The position numbers and the translations under genes were made by a program. From Paraburkholderia agricolaris (lineage in GTDB: Bacteria; Pseudomonadota; Gammaproteobacteria; Burkholderiales; Burkholderiaceae), in the NCBI RefSeq assembly GCF_009455635.1, contig NZ_QPER01000001.1:1488001-1552000 (forward strand): a stretch of DNA of 64,000 nucleotides, in the 5' to 3' direction. Shown in pieces: positions 1 through 8,037 of this stretch (positions are counted from its first letter, which is position 1; the number at the start of each line of letters is the position of its first letter). The notes below the pieces were generated by a model. The model was not told where the DNA came from and searched no databases. It worked only from the letters and a program-made list of their open reading frames with translations.

Positions 1-2
1 AG

Positions 3-1223
3 TACATCGGCATTAAAACGAAACTCGCGGACTGGAAGATCGAAAACAAGCTGTACACCTACGCGTATTACCACGACGGCTTCAATGGTCTCGATCCGAA
101 CGGGGAAACGCCGAACGGCACCACCTTTGGGCCCAACAACGTGCCGGGCCAGCAGATGGCCAACAACTATCGCGCGTTCGGCGACGTGGTGAACGCCGAA
201 CGGCAGGTCGGCCCGGGCAAGCTGCAACTCGGTGCATGGCTCACGCATCAGTCGAATTCCCGCGACAACATGAACGTGGACGACTCGCTGAATTTCGCGC
301 TCGAGCAGCTGAACTTCACGATGCACGATACCTTCCTCACGTTCGAACCGTTCATTCAGTACGAGTGGCAATTGCCGCACGGGCTGACCGTGACGCCGGG
401 CGTCAAGTACGTGTCGTTCAATCGCAGTATCGACTCGCCGATCGATCAGGGCTCCGGTGCGGCGGTGGACTTCAGCCATACATGGACGAAGGTGCTGCCG
501 TCGCTGACCCTGCATGAGCAGATCAACCCGAACTGGAGTGCGTACATCCAGTACGCACAAGGTTTCCTCGCACCGAACCTGAATGTGTTCTATGTGCAGA
601 ATCCCTCCGTTTCCGGCCAGCCGGATCCCGAGCAGACCGATAACTATCAGATCGGCACCACCTACAAGACCGATCGGCTCACCGTGTCGGCGGACCTGTA
701 CTACATCAACTTCCGCAATGCGGTGACGAGCCGCGTCGTGGGCGGCAACGCGACGTTCTCGAATGCGGGCGGCGCGGTCTACAAGGGCTTCGAATCGGAA
801 GCGACGTTCTATGCCGGACTCGGTTTCAGCCTGTACGGCAACCTGACTTTCAATTCGGCCAAACAGAAAAGCACCGGCACGTGGATGCCGAACGCGCCGC
901 AATCCACAGCCGCACTCGGCGTGATCTATGAACGCGGTCCGCTGGCCGGTTCGCTGATCACCAAGTTCGTCGGCCATCAGTTCGGTGACACGGGCGATAC
1001 GCAGCCGCTCGGCGGATTCGCGGTGACGAACCTGTCCGGCGCCTACACGATCAGGAGCCCGGCTGCGTGGATGCACAACACGCGCCTTGGTTTCGAGATC
1101 GACAACCTTTTCAACCGCACCAGCATCAACGGGCTGGCCGGCTATACCGCTGCCGACAGCACGCCGCTGTACTGGACGATTCCCGGCCGTGCGTTCGTTG
1201 CCACGCTATCCACCGACTTCTAA
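3..1223 (+). CDS. TonB-dependent receptor, C-terminal part (5' end outside window)
   Basis: The open frame enters from the left edge and is in frame from base 3, so the start and the plug domain are missing. What remains is about 406 residues of outer-membrane beta-barrel: alternating aromatic and polar strands, receptor-like phrases such as YAQGFLAPNL, PEQTDNYQIGTTYKTDRL and LGFEIDNLFN, and a terminal Phe, the usual outer-membrane insertion signal. Such receptors import scarce ligands using energy passed on by TonB. The next genes encode ExbB, ExbD and TonB, so this receptor probably has its own energiser. The ligand cannot be read from the barrel. The secreted phosphodiesterase four genes downstream hints at a phosphate ester or a product released from one, which is inference only. 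Confidence 0.93.
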   Translation, partial: YIGIKTKLADWKIENKLYTYAYYHDGFNGLDPNGETPNGTTFGPNNVPGQQMANNYRAFGDVVNAERQVGPGKLQLGAWLTHQSNSRDNMNVDDSLNFALEQLNFTMHDTFLTFEPFIQYEWQLPHGLTVTPGVKYVSFNRSIDSPIDQGSGAAVDFSHTWTKVLPSLTLHEQINPNWSAYIQYAQGFLAPNLNVFYVQNPSVSGQPDPEQTDNYQIGTTYKTDRLTVSADLYYINFRNAVTSRVVGGNATFSNAGGAVYKGFESEATFYAGLGFSLYGNLTFNSAKQKSTGTWMPNAPQSTAALGVIYERGPLAGSLITKFVGHQFGDTGDTQPLGGFAVTNLSGAYTIRSPAAWMHNTRLGFEIDNLFNRTSINGLAGYTAADSTPLYWTIPGRAFVATLSTDF

Positions 1224-1238
1224 CTGGAGATTGACTCA

Positions 1239-1931
1239 ATGAATGTCGACACCCTGTTGCATCTCGCGAACGATTCCGGAGGCGTGCTGTACGCGATCGC
1301 CGCGATGCTGTTCGTCGCATTGACGGTGATTGTCGAGCGCTTCTGGTTCCTGCATCGCCTCGCGGCGTGCGGTCACGATGCGCTCGAACAGATCGACCGG
1401 CTCGATCATCTCGACGCGGCGACGCTTGCCCGGCTCACGCAGCAATATCGCGACTTGCCGGTGGCACGTCTCTTTTCGATGGCCTCGCGTTTGCAGACCA
1501 CGCACAACCGCGACGACCTCGACGCGCGCTTCAACGAGGTCATCATGCGCGAGGCGCCGCGCATCGACCGGCTGCTGTGGGTGCTCGATACGATCGTCAC
1601 GCTCGCGCCCTTACTCGGCCTGTTCGGCACGATCATCGGCATGTTCAACGCGTTCCAGGTGTTGTCGAACCCGGGCAACACGCCAACCCAGGTGACTGGC
1701 GGCGTTGCCGAGGCGCTGGTTGCTACCGCGTCGGGGTTGTTTGTCGCGATGCTGGGCCTGGTGTTTTTCAACGGCTTGCATAACCGGGTTCGCTCCGTTG
1801 TGCACCAACTGGAAACGTTGAAGGCCGCGCTCGTGAATCGCATGGCCGGCGCCGTGCATGAGCCGGTAGTGCGAGGCGAGCGCGAAGGGCTGCGCGCCGT
1901 TGCTGGAAAGCCGGTGCCGCAAGGGGCATGA
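1239..1931 (+). CDS. exbB: ExbB/TolQ/MotA-family proton channel subunit
   Basis: 230 residues with three hydrophobic segments at about residues 15-35, 125-147 and 160-185. The middle one contains the LAPLLGLFGTIIGMF signature of the MotA/TolQ/ExbB family. ExbB forms the inner-membrane pentamer that, with ExbD, converts proton flow into movement of TonB. It follows the receptor by 15 bases, with GGAG just upstream of the ATG, and overlaps the ExbD start by 4 bases. TolQ is the alternative name, but the receptor and TonB neighbours favour ExbB. The C-terminal tail of about 30 residues is polar and of unknown role. Confidence 0.93.
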   Translation: MNVDTLLHLANDSGGVLYAIAAMLFVALTVIVERFWFLHRLAACGHDALEQIDRLDHLDAATLARLTQQYRDLPVARLFSMASRLQTTHNRDDLDARFNEVIMREAPRIDRLLWVLDTIVTLAPLLGLFGTIIGMFNAFQVLSNPGNTPTQVTGGVAEALVATASGLFVAMLGLVFFNGLHNRVRSVVHQLETLKAALVNRMAGAVHEPVVRGEREGLRAVAGKPVPQGA

Positions 1932-2332
1932 CGATGAAGTATTTCGAAGCGCGCAAGGCACGCATCGAGATCATTCCGATGATCGACATCATGTTCTTTC
2001 TGCTGGTGTTCTTCATCATGATCACGCTGCACATGATTCCGAATGCGGGTCTGAAAACACAGTTGCCGTCGAGTGCGAGCACGCAGGCACTGCCGCCGGC
2101 AAAGGTGATGGTCACGCTGTCCGACGATGGCGCGATGTCGGTCGAGGGCAAAACGGTGACGGCCGCGGAACTCACGGCGATGTTGTCGGCCCGGCCCGAT
2201 GCGGCGCATACGGCCGTGACCATCGCCGGCTCGAAAGTGGCGCAGATCCAGAAACTCGTTGCCGTGATGGACGCCTGCCGTGCCGCGGGCGTATCGCAGA
2301 TCGCGTTGGCCGCACAACCCGTGGCGCAGTGA
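1928..2332 (+). CDS. exbD: ExbD/TolR-family biopolymer transport protein
   Basis: 134 residues. One N-terminal membrane helix (MIDIMFFLLVFFIMITL) carries the single Asp of the family, thought to be the proton-carrying residue, and a short periplasmic domain follows. The ATG overlaps the exbB stop as ATGA, which implies coupled translation. A second in-frame ATG two codons later (1934) could also serve. The stop is one base before the tonB ATG. Together with ExbB and TonB it forms the energising complex for the receptor at the left edge. Confidence 0.92.
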   Translation: MTMKYFEARKARIEIIPMIDIMFFLLVFFIMITLHMIPNAGLKTQLPSSASTQALPPAKVMVTLSDDGAMSVEGKTVTAAELTAMLSARPDAAHTAVTIAGSKVAQIQKLVAVMDACRAAGVSQIALAAQPVAQ

Positions 2333-2333
2333 G

Positions 2334-3074
2334 ATGGCGACGATCTCCACTTACGCCCGCGTGCCGGAGCGACGGCGCATCTATCTGGCGGCAGCGCTTG
2401 CTCTCGCCGTGGAGGCCGGCGTGCTCGCCGGCGCGTATCGGATGCTGACACATCGGCATGTTGCGCAGGCCGAGCGGCCGGCGACGATGTTGACGCTCGC
2501 GCCAGCGGTGGCTCCCACGCCTGCGCCCGTGCCTGCGGCGCAGCCGGTCGTGCCGCCAGTGGCGCCCCGGCCTCAGCCTCAGCCCGTGGTGCATCCGCTG
2601 CAGCCCGTGCGTCGTCTCGAGCGTGCGATGACGCCGCGCCCGGCCGTGCCCGTGCCCACGCCGGCAACGCCACCTGAACCGGCGCCGGCACCCACGCTGC
2701 CGTCGGCCACCCCGACGGAGCCGCCTGCGGTGTCTCATCAGGCCCCGCCACCGCCTGTCGCTGCGCCCGCGACACCGGCCAAACCGGGCGCGAGTTTCGA
2801 AGCCGCGTTACGGGCGGCGATCCAGTCTGCCTTGCATTACCCGGAGTCGGCTCGCATGGGCGGCATCGCCGGCCGGACGCGGGTGGCTTTCGACTACCGC
2901 GACGGTGTGATTGCCGACGCGCGAGTCGTCGTCTCCAGCGGTGTTGGCCTGCTCGATCGCGCCGCGCTGGCGGCAGTGCGCGACGCGGTGTGTCCGAAGC
3001 CGGAACCGGCCTTTGCAGGCAAGACGCTTTCCGAACAACTGTGGGTCACTTTCAACCTAAACGAAACCGAATGA
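2334..3074 (+). CDS. tonB: TonB-family energy transducer
   Basis: 246 residues from the ATG at 2334, chosen because it sits one base after the exbD stop; an earlier in-frame start at 2280 would lie inside exbD. The layout is typical of TonB: one N-terminal membrane anchor (about residues 16-36), a long Pro/Ala/Val-rich spacer (about 50-150) that spans the periplasm, and a C-terminal TonB domain with LHYPESARMGGIAGRTRV and VVSSGVGLLDRAALAAV. It links the ExbBD motor to the plug of the receptor. The stop overlaps the next ATG by 4 bases. Confidence 0.92.
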   Translation: MATISTYARVPERRRIYLAAALALAVEAGVLAGAYRMLTHRHVAQAERPATMLTLAPAVAPTPAPVPAAQPVVPPVAPRPQPQPVVHPLQPVRRLERAMTPRPAVPVPTPATPPEPAPAPTLPSATPTEPPAVSHQAPPPPVAAPATPAKPGASFEAALRAAIQSALHYPESARMGGIAGRTRVAFDYRDGVIADARVVVSSGVGLLDRAALAAVRDAVCPKPEPAFAGKTLSEQLWVTFNLNETE

Positions 3075-4630
3075 AACCGATTCTTTCCGCACTGACGGCC
3101 GCACTCTCGCTCTCTGTTTTCGCCGTCGCAGGCACCGCCCGCGCGGGGGTATTACCGCCCGGCGCGCCGGTGCAGCACGTGCTGCTGATCAGCGTCGACG
3201 GCCTGCATACCAGCGACCTCGCTAATTTCATTCAGGCGCATCCCGATAGCACGCTGGCGAATCTGTCGAAGCAGGGCGTCGACTACACCAACGTCCATAC
3301 GGTTGAGCCGGCTGATTCGTTTCCGGGCCTGCTGGCGCTCGTGACCGGCGGCACGCCTGCGGTGACCGGCGTGTATTACGACGACTCGTACGATCGCGAG
3401 CTTGCGGCACCGGGCAGCGATTGCAGCCGGACGGGGACACGGGTGCGTTATGACGAGTCGCTCGACACGACCGGCCCCGACGGGCGCGATGCAATCGATC
3501 CGGCCAAACTGCCGCGCGATCCGCAGCACGCTTGCGCGCCGGTCTATCCGCACGCGTTTCTGCGCGTCAATACGATCTTCGAAGCCGTGCATGAAGCGGG
3601 CGGCTATACCGCCTGGACCGACAAGCACCCGACTTACGAACTGGTCGAGGGGCCGTCCGGCCACGGCGTCGACGATCTGTTCCTGCCGGAGATCGGTGCC
3701 AACTACGAAGGCCTGAGCAATGTGACGACCCGTGAGATCACCGGTTCGCTCGGCAAAACCGAAGACTACGACGATCTGAAGGCGCACGCGATCATCAATG
3801 AGATCGACGGCTTGGCCCACGACGGCAGCCGACACACGGCCGTGCCGAACGTGTTCGGGCTGAATCTGCAGGCGGTGAATGTCGCGCAGAAACTGTACGG
3901 CTACCGCAATGCCGACGGTGGCCTGACGCCGGGTGTCGATCGCGCGATCGGTCATGCGGACCGGTTGATCGGGCAGTTCGTCGGCGAACTCGAGAAACAG
4001 CATCTGCGCGACGACACGCTGGTGATCGTGACGGCCAAGCACGGCAACGGTCCGATCGATCCGGCGCGTCTTAGCAAGATCGACGAGCGCCGTCTGCAAA
4101 AGGTGATCGACGACGCCGCGCCCGGTGCGCTCGCGCAACTGACCACCGACCACGGCGCATTGATCTGGCTGCACGATGCGTCCGCGACCGGGCGGATCAG
4201 CGCCGCGCTACGCAGCCAGGCGAAAGCGCTGGGGATTGCCGACGTGCTGAGCGGTGAGCGGCTGGCGTTGCGGTTCCCCACGCCGCTGCAGGACAGCCGC
4301 ACACCGGACATCGTGGTGGTGTCGCGCGACGGTGTCATATTTACGCCACCAAAAGATGGCAAGCTCGCCGAACACGGCGGTTTTCATAACGACGATACGG
4401 CGGTGGCACTGCTGCTCTCGAGTCCGCGGCTTGCCGATCAAGGCCGCCACGTGACGTACCCGGTCTCGACGACCCAGGTCGCACCTACCATTCTGGCCGC
4501 GCTCGGCTTGCCGCCCACCGCATTACAGGCGGTCGCGCAGGAAGGCACCGCGGTGCTGCCGGCCGCGACCTGGGCACCGTCGCGACAACTGGCTCAGGAT
4601 CAACGAGGAACGCATCCACTTGGCAAGTGA
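3071..4630 (+). CDS. secreted type I phosphodiesterase / nucleotide pyrophosphatase-like alkaline phosphatase-superfamily protein
   Basis: 519 residues from the ATG that overlaps the tonB stop. Residues 1-25 form a signal peptide ending TARA, so the enzyme is probably periplasmic or secreted. Family marks are the metal-binding Asp43 in LLISVDGLH, the nucleophile loop EPADSFPGLLALVTGG with Ser83 where many relatives have Thr, AKHGNGP, and AEHGGFHNDD near the C-terminus. Enzymes of this family cleave phosphodiester or pyrophosphate bonds in two-metal centres. The AKHG motif lacks the Asp of the common DHG form, which I recall as a known subfamily variant. Its place between tonB and a two-component pair suggests it releases the nutrient that the receptor imports. 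Substrate unknown. Confidence 0.85.
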   Translation: MKPILSALTAALSLSVFAVAGTARAGVLPPGAPVQHVLLISVDGLHTSDLANFIQAHPDSTLANLSKQGVDYTNVHTVEPADSFPGLLALVTGGTPAVTGVYYDDSYDRELAAPGSDCSRTGTRVRYDESLDTTGPDGRDAIDPAKLPRDPQHACAPVYPHAFLRVNTIFEAVHEAGGYTAWTDKHPTYELVEGPSGHGVDDLFLPEIGANYEGLSNVTTREITGSLGKTEDYDDLKAHAIINEIDGLAHDGSRHTAVPNVFGLNLQAVNVAQKLYGYRNADGGLTPGVDRAIGHADRLIGQFVGELEKQHLRDDTLVIVTAKHGNGPIDPARLSKIDERRLQKVIDDAAPGALAQLTTDHGALIWLHDASATGRISAALRSQAKALGIADVLSGERLALRFPTPLQDSRTPDIVVVSRDGVIFTPPKDGKLAEHGGFHNDDTAVALLLSSPRLADQGRHVTYPVSTTQVAPTILAALGLPPTALQAVAQEGTAVLPAATWAPSRQLAQDQRGTHPLGK

Positions 4631-5342
4631 ACTGCCGATTTCCCTGCTATGCGGGAGCACGCCGCGCGTGCTGGTCGTCGAGGACGATCAGCACGTCGCG
4701 CTTGAAATCCATGCCGCGCTCGAAGACTACGGTTTCGAGGTCGAATGCGTGCCGACCGGCCATCATGGTTTGCTGCGCGCGCTGAACGGCGACTTCGACG
4801 TGGTGGTGCTCGACCGCATGCTGCCGGACATCGACGGCCTGTCGATCCTGTCGACTCTGCGCAACGTCGGTAAGCGCACGCCGGTGCTCATTCTGAGCGC
4901 GCTCGGCGCCGTCGACGAACGCGTGCGCGGACTGCGGGCCGGCGGCGACGACTACGTGACCAAGCCGTTCGACGCGCTCGAACTGACCGCGCGGCTGAAC
5001 GCATTGCTGCGGCGCCATTCGTCGGTGGGGGAGCCGTCCCTGCTGTGCGTTGGCGATCTGACGCTCGATCCTGCCACGCGCGTCGTTCAGCGTGCTGGAC
5101 AGACGCTCGAGTTGCAACCGCGCGAACTGGCCCTGCTTGAATACCTGATGCGTCACGCGGGCCAGGTCGTCACGCGCGCGATGCTGTTCGAGTCGGTCTG
5201 GAATTACCCTTTCAATACGCAGACGAATGTCGTCGATATGCATATTTCCAATTTGCGGCGCAAGGTCAGCTGCAATGGGCGCCTCCCGGCCATGATCGTG
5301 ACCGTGCGCAATGCCGGCTATATCCTCCATGCCGACAGCTAG
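4620..5342 (+). CDS. OmpR/PhoB-family response regulator
   Basis: 240 residues. The receiver domain has acidic residues in VVEDD, phospho-acceptor Asp65 in VVVLDRMLPDIDG and Lys115 in VTKPFD. A winged-helix output domain of the OmpR type follows from about residue 140, ending VVDMHISNLRRKV and VRNAGYILH. The start is a TTG at 4620, with a GAGGAA stretch about 10 bases upstream, inside the end of the phosphodiesterase gene. No ATG or GTG occurs in frame before the conserved LVVEDD. The 11-base overlap ties its expression to the uptake genes. It probably regulates this cluster together with the next gene. Confidence 0.92.
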   Translation: MASELPISLLCGSTPRVLVVEDDQHVALEIHAALEDYGFEVECVPTGHHGLLRALNGDFDVVVLDRMLPDIDGLSILSTLRNVGKRTPVLILSALGAVDERVRGLRAGGDDYVTKPFDALELTARLNALLRRHSSVGEPSLLCVGDLTLDPATRVVQRAGQTLELQPRELALLEYLMRHAGQVVTRAMLFESVWNYPFNTQTNVVDMHISNLRRKVSCNGRLPAMIVTVRNAGYILHADS

Positions 5343-6690
5343 GCGCACGGCGCGTGTCAACGCGGGCAGCGTCGGCTGGCTGGTGATCGTCTTCGTCTGT
5401 TCCGCGATCGCGTTGTTCGCGCTGCTGTACTGGCTGACGACCAGCTATCTTCTGCATGAAGTCGACGAGCGTCTGCGTGGCGAGGTGGCTGAATTCCACA
5501 CGATCGGCCGCGCCGAAGCGATTGCAAGCATCGCCGCCTTGAGCCGGCGCGATATCGCCAACAGCAGACCGTATGGCGTGTTCGATGCAAACGGTGCGTG
5601 GCTCGCGGGCAATGTGGCGGCCTTGCCAGCCGAGCTGGACCGCAAACCCTTCAATTACACGCAGACTTTCGTGGATGGCGGCGCGCAGGTTGAAGGGCAC
5701 TATCGCGGCATCATTGTGCCGACCACCAGCGGGGTGCGGATTGTGGTCGGACATTCGATCGATGAGATCCTCGTTTTCGACCATACCCTGGTGAAGACGC
5801 TATGCGCGGGCGTGATGCTGACGATTCTGCTGGCAATCGGCTGCGGTGCCGCGCTCAACTGGATGTCGAACCGGCGCATTCGCGCGATTAGCGAGGCGAG
5901 CCGCGAAATCATGAAGGGCAAGTTGAATCGCCGTCTGCCCACACGTGGCACGAACCACGATCTCGACCGGCTGGCGTCGATCGTCAATACGATGCTCGAC
6001 GAAATCGAGCACCTCGTCGAAGAGGTGCGGGGCGTGTGCGCCGGCATCGCGCACGATCTGCGCACGCCGATGACGCACTTGCGCGCGGGACTTGAACGGG
6101 CCGGGCGGCGTTCGCAAACACCCGAGGACTATGCGAGCGCGATCGATAGCGCGATTGTGCAGTCGGATGTGGTGCTCAATCGTTTCACGGCGCTGCTAAG
6201 GATCGCGGAGATCGAGGCGGGCGGGCGTCGCGCGAGTTTTGGACCGGTATCGCTCGATACGGTGCTGCGCGATGTCGTCGATCTCTATGAACCGCTTGCC
6301 GACGAGCGGGGCTTGACGATGAAGTTGAAGGCGATTGCGCCGGTGGAAGTCATCGGCGATGCCGATCTGCTGTTTGGCGTGGTCGAAAATCTGCTCGACA
6401 ATGCGTTGAAGTTCACGCCGCGAGGCGGCGAGATCACGCTCGAAGCGCGCCAGGCCGGTGAGCTTGCGATACTGGAGGTGGTGGACACAGGACCCGGCAT
6501 CGAACCTGGCGAACGCGAAGCGGTGTTCCGGCCGTTTTATCGCAGTGGCGGGGCAAAAACGCAGGCAACGGCTGGGCATGGGCTGGGTCTGAGCCTGGTC
6601 GCGGCGATTGCGCGGGTACATGGCGCGGACATTTCAATCAACGACAACCAGCCGGGCTGCAAGATGCTGATGCGATTCGGACGGGATTGA
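5329..6690 (+). CDS. sensor histidine kinase (HAMP, HisKA, HATPase)
   Basis: 453 residues from the ATG at 5329, which overlaps the regulator stop; 5311 is an equally open in-frame alternative and neither has a clear ribosome site. Two membrane helices (VIVFVCSAIALFALLYWLT and MLTILLAIGCGAALNWM) bracket a periplasmic sensor of about 110 residues. A HAMP linker, the H-box GIAHDLRTPMTHLR with the phospho-His near residue 242, the N-box ENLLDNALKF, DTGPGIE and GHGLGLSLV follow. It is the cognate kinase of the preceding regulator, placed last in the uptake cluster. The small periplasmic domain resembles no sensor fold I can name. Confidence 0.92.
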   Translation: MPTARRTARVNAGSVGWLVIVFVCSAIALFALLYWLTTSYLLHEVDERLRGEVAEFHTIGRAEAIASIAALSRRDIANSRPYGVFDANGAWLAGNVAALPAELDRKPFNYTQTFVDGGAQVEGHYRGIIVPTTSGVRIVVGHSIDEILVFDHTLVKTLCAGVMLTILLAIGCGAALNWMSNRRIRAISEASREIMKGKLNRRLPTRGTNHDLDRLASIVNTMLDEIEHLVEEVRGVCAGIAHDLRTPMTHLRAGLERAGRRSQTPEDYASAIDSAIVQSDVVLNRFTALLRIAEIEAGGRRASFGPVSLDTVLRDVVDLYEPLADERGLTMKLKAIAPVEVIGDADLLFGVVENLLDNALKFTPRGGEITLEARQAGELAILEVVDTGPGIEPGEREAVFRPFYRSGGAKTQATAGHGLGLSLVAAIARVHGADISINDNQPGCKMLMRFGRD

Positions 6691-6794
6691 GGCTTATGCG
6701 TCGTGTTGCCCGGTCGTCCGCCAAAAGCGCTACCCCAAGCTCACGATTAATGTAAATTGGTTGTCCTTGAGCGTGCTTTTCAACGGACTGACCC

Positions 6795-7439
6795 ATGAAG
6801 AACGGAAAACCCAAACTGACTCGTCGGGATGCAGACGGTCTTTTCCCCGAGTTGCAGCAAAGCGGTTCCCATCTCGCCAGCCGGCCTGACAATCCGTTCG
6901 GAGACGAGGGTTCCAGAACGACCGATCGGCGTGATCGTGACGAGGCATCGCTCTGGAAAGATAACCTCGTCACCTTGCCGATAGGGGTCGAGTTGCCGCC
7001 CGGGTATGCGTCGGTGCAGCAGGTGCGCGACGCGATGGAAAAGGCATGGCGCATGAAATGGGTTCGGGAAAGCGGCAACGAGATCGTCGCGGAATTTCGT
7101 GAAGGCTGGGCGGCTGTCCGGCCGGCGAGCGGGGCGGTGGAGTTGAGAGACGCAACCGGCGTGGTCCGGGCCGTGTACGGCTGGGCAGGAGATGCCGAAC
7201 TGAGACTTCTGCCGCGCTATCGGGTCGAATCGCAGGCGAACAGTTCAAGCGGTCTCGGCAGTCTGGTGGTCCGTGATCGCGAGAATGGACAGATTCTTGA
7301 ACGGTCGGCGACCTGGTCTGCTCAGAGCGGAACCAACCACCCGGATTGGACCCGGCTTTCGACGTGGCTCGATAAGCAGTTTCCGCTTCACCGCGATCCG
7401 CTGCGACTCTGGACGGATTGCGAAGACAGCCGCGGTTGA
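6795..7439 (+). CDS. hypothetical protein
   Basis: 214 residues, function not recognised. The first 60 are charged and probably disordered (Asp/Arg-rich, DRRDRDEAS). From LPIGVELPPGYAS onward the sequence looks folded, with many Trp and alternating beta-like segments (VAEFREGWAAVRPASGAVELRD, VVRAVYGW). There is no signal peptide or membrane helix. It stands alone between the sensor kinase (104 bases upstream) and the metalloprotease (84 bases downstream). Codon use matches its neighbours, with G/C in most third positions, which supports a real gene. Confidence 0.6.
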   Translation: MKNGKPKLTRRDADGLFPELQQSGSHLASRPDNPFGDEGSRTTDRRDRDEASLWKDNLVTLPIGVELPPGYASVQQVRDAMEKAWRMKWVRESGNEIVAEFREGWAAVRPASGAVELRDATGVVRAVYGWAGDAELRLLPRYRVESQANSSSGLGSLVVRDRENGQILERSATWSAQSGTNHPDWTRLSTWLDKQFPLHRDPLRLWTDCEDSRG

Positions 7440-7523
7440 ATCCGGTGCATCGAAAATCCGCGTGACGCCACCCTTGCCGTGAGGCATGCAGGCCGTGCCT
7501 CGACAATCGCAAAGAACACCGCT

Positions 7524-8027
7524 ATGCAACACCTGAAATACCTGCCCGGCTACCCGTCGACCCTGCAGGAAAAAGTCAGAAAGCTGATAGCCGATGACCG
7601 GCTCGGCGACTATCTGAGCGAGAGATACCCCGGCGCGCACACAGTGCAAACTGACCGTGCCCTTTACGAGTACTGCGCGGAACTCAAGCGCGAACACCTT
7701 CGCAACGGCGCGCAGATCGACAAGGTTGCCTACGACAGCAAACTCGACGTCGTGCGTCACGCGCTCGGCCTTCACACCAGCATTTCACGCGTGCAAGGCG
7801 GCAAACTGAAGGCCAAGAAGGAAATCCGCATTGCCTCGCTATTCAAGGACGCCGCGCCGGAATTTCTGAAGATGATCGTGGTGCACGAACTTGCTCATCT
7901 GAAAGAGAGCGACCATAACAAGGCGTTCTACCGCCTCTGCGAGTTCATGCAACCGGGCTACCACCAGATTGAATTCGATCTGCGTCTGTATCTCACGTAT
8001 CGCGATCTGACGAAAAGTCAGACCTGA
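7524..8027 (+). CDS. YgjP-like zinc metallopeptidase-domain protein (DUF45-type)
   Basis: 167 residues from the ATG at 7524 (AAAGAA upstream); an in-frame start at 7479 would only add an unconserved tail. The C-terminal part carries MIVVHELAHLKESDHNKAFYRLC, an HExxH-like zinc site in the form HELAH plus the downstream His of the YgjP/WLM group. The role of YgjP proteins is not well established. The gene converges on the molybdopterin oxidoreductase, whose stop lies 10 bases away on the other strand, so the two messages end against each other. Confidence 0.8.
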   Translation: MQHLKYLPGYPSTLQEKVRKLIADDRLGDYLSERYPGAHTVQTDRALYEYCAELKREHLRNGAQIDKVAYDSKLDVVRHALGLHTSISRVQGGKLKAKKEIRIASLFKDAAPEFLKMIVVHELAHLKESDHNKAFYRLCEFMQPGYHQIEFDLRLYLTYRDLTKSQT

Positions 8028-8037
8028 ACGTCGAGCG

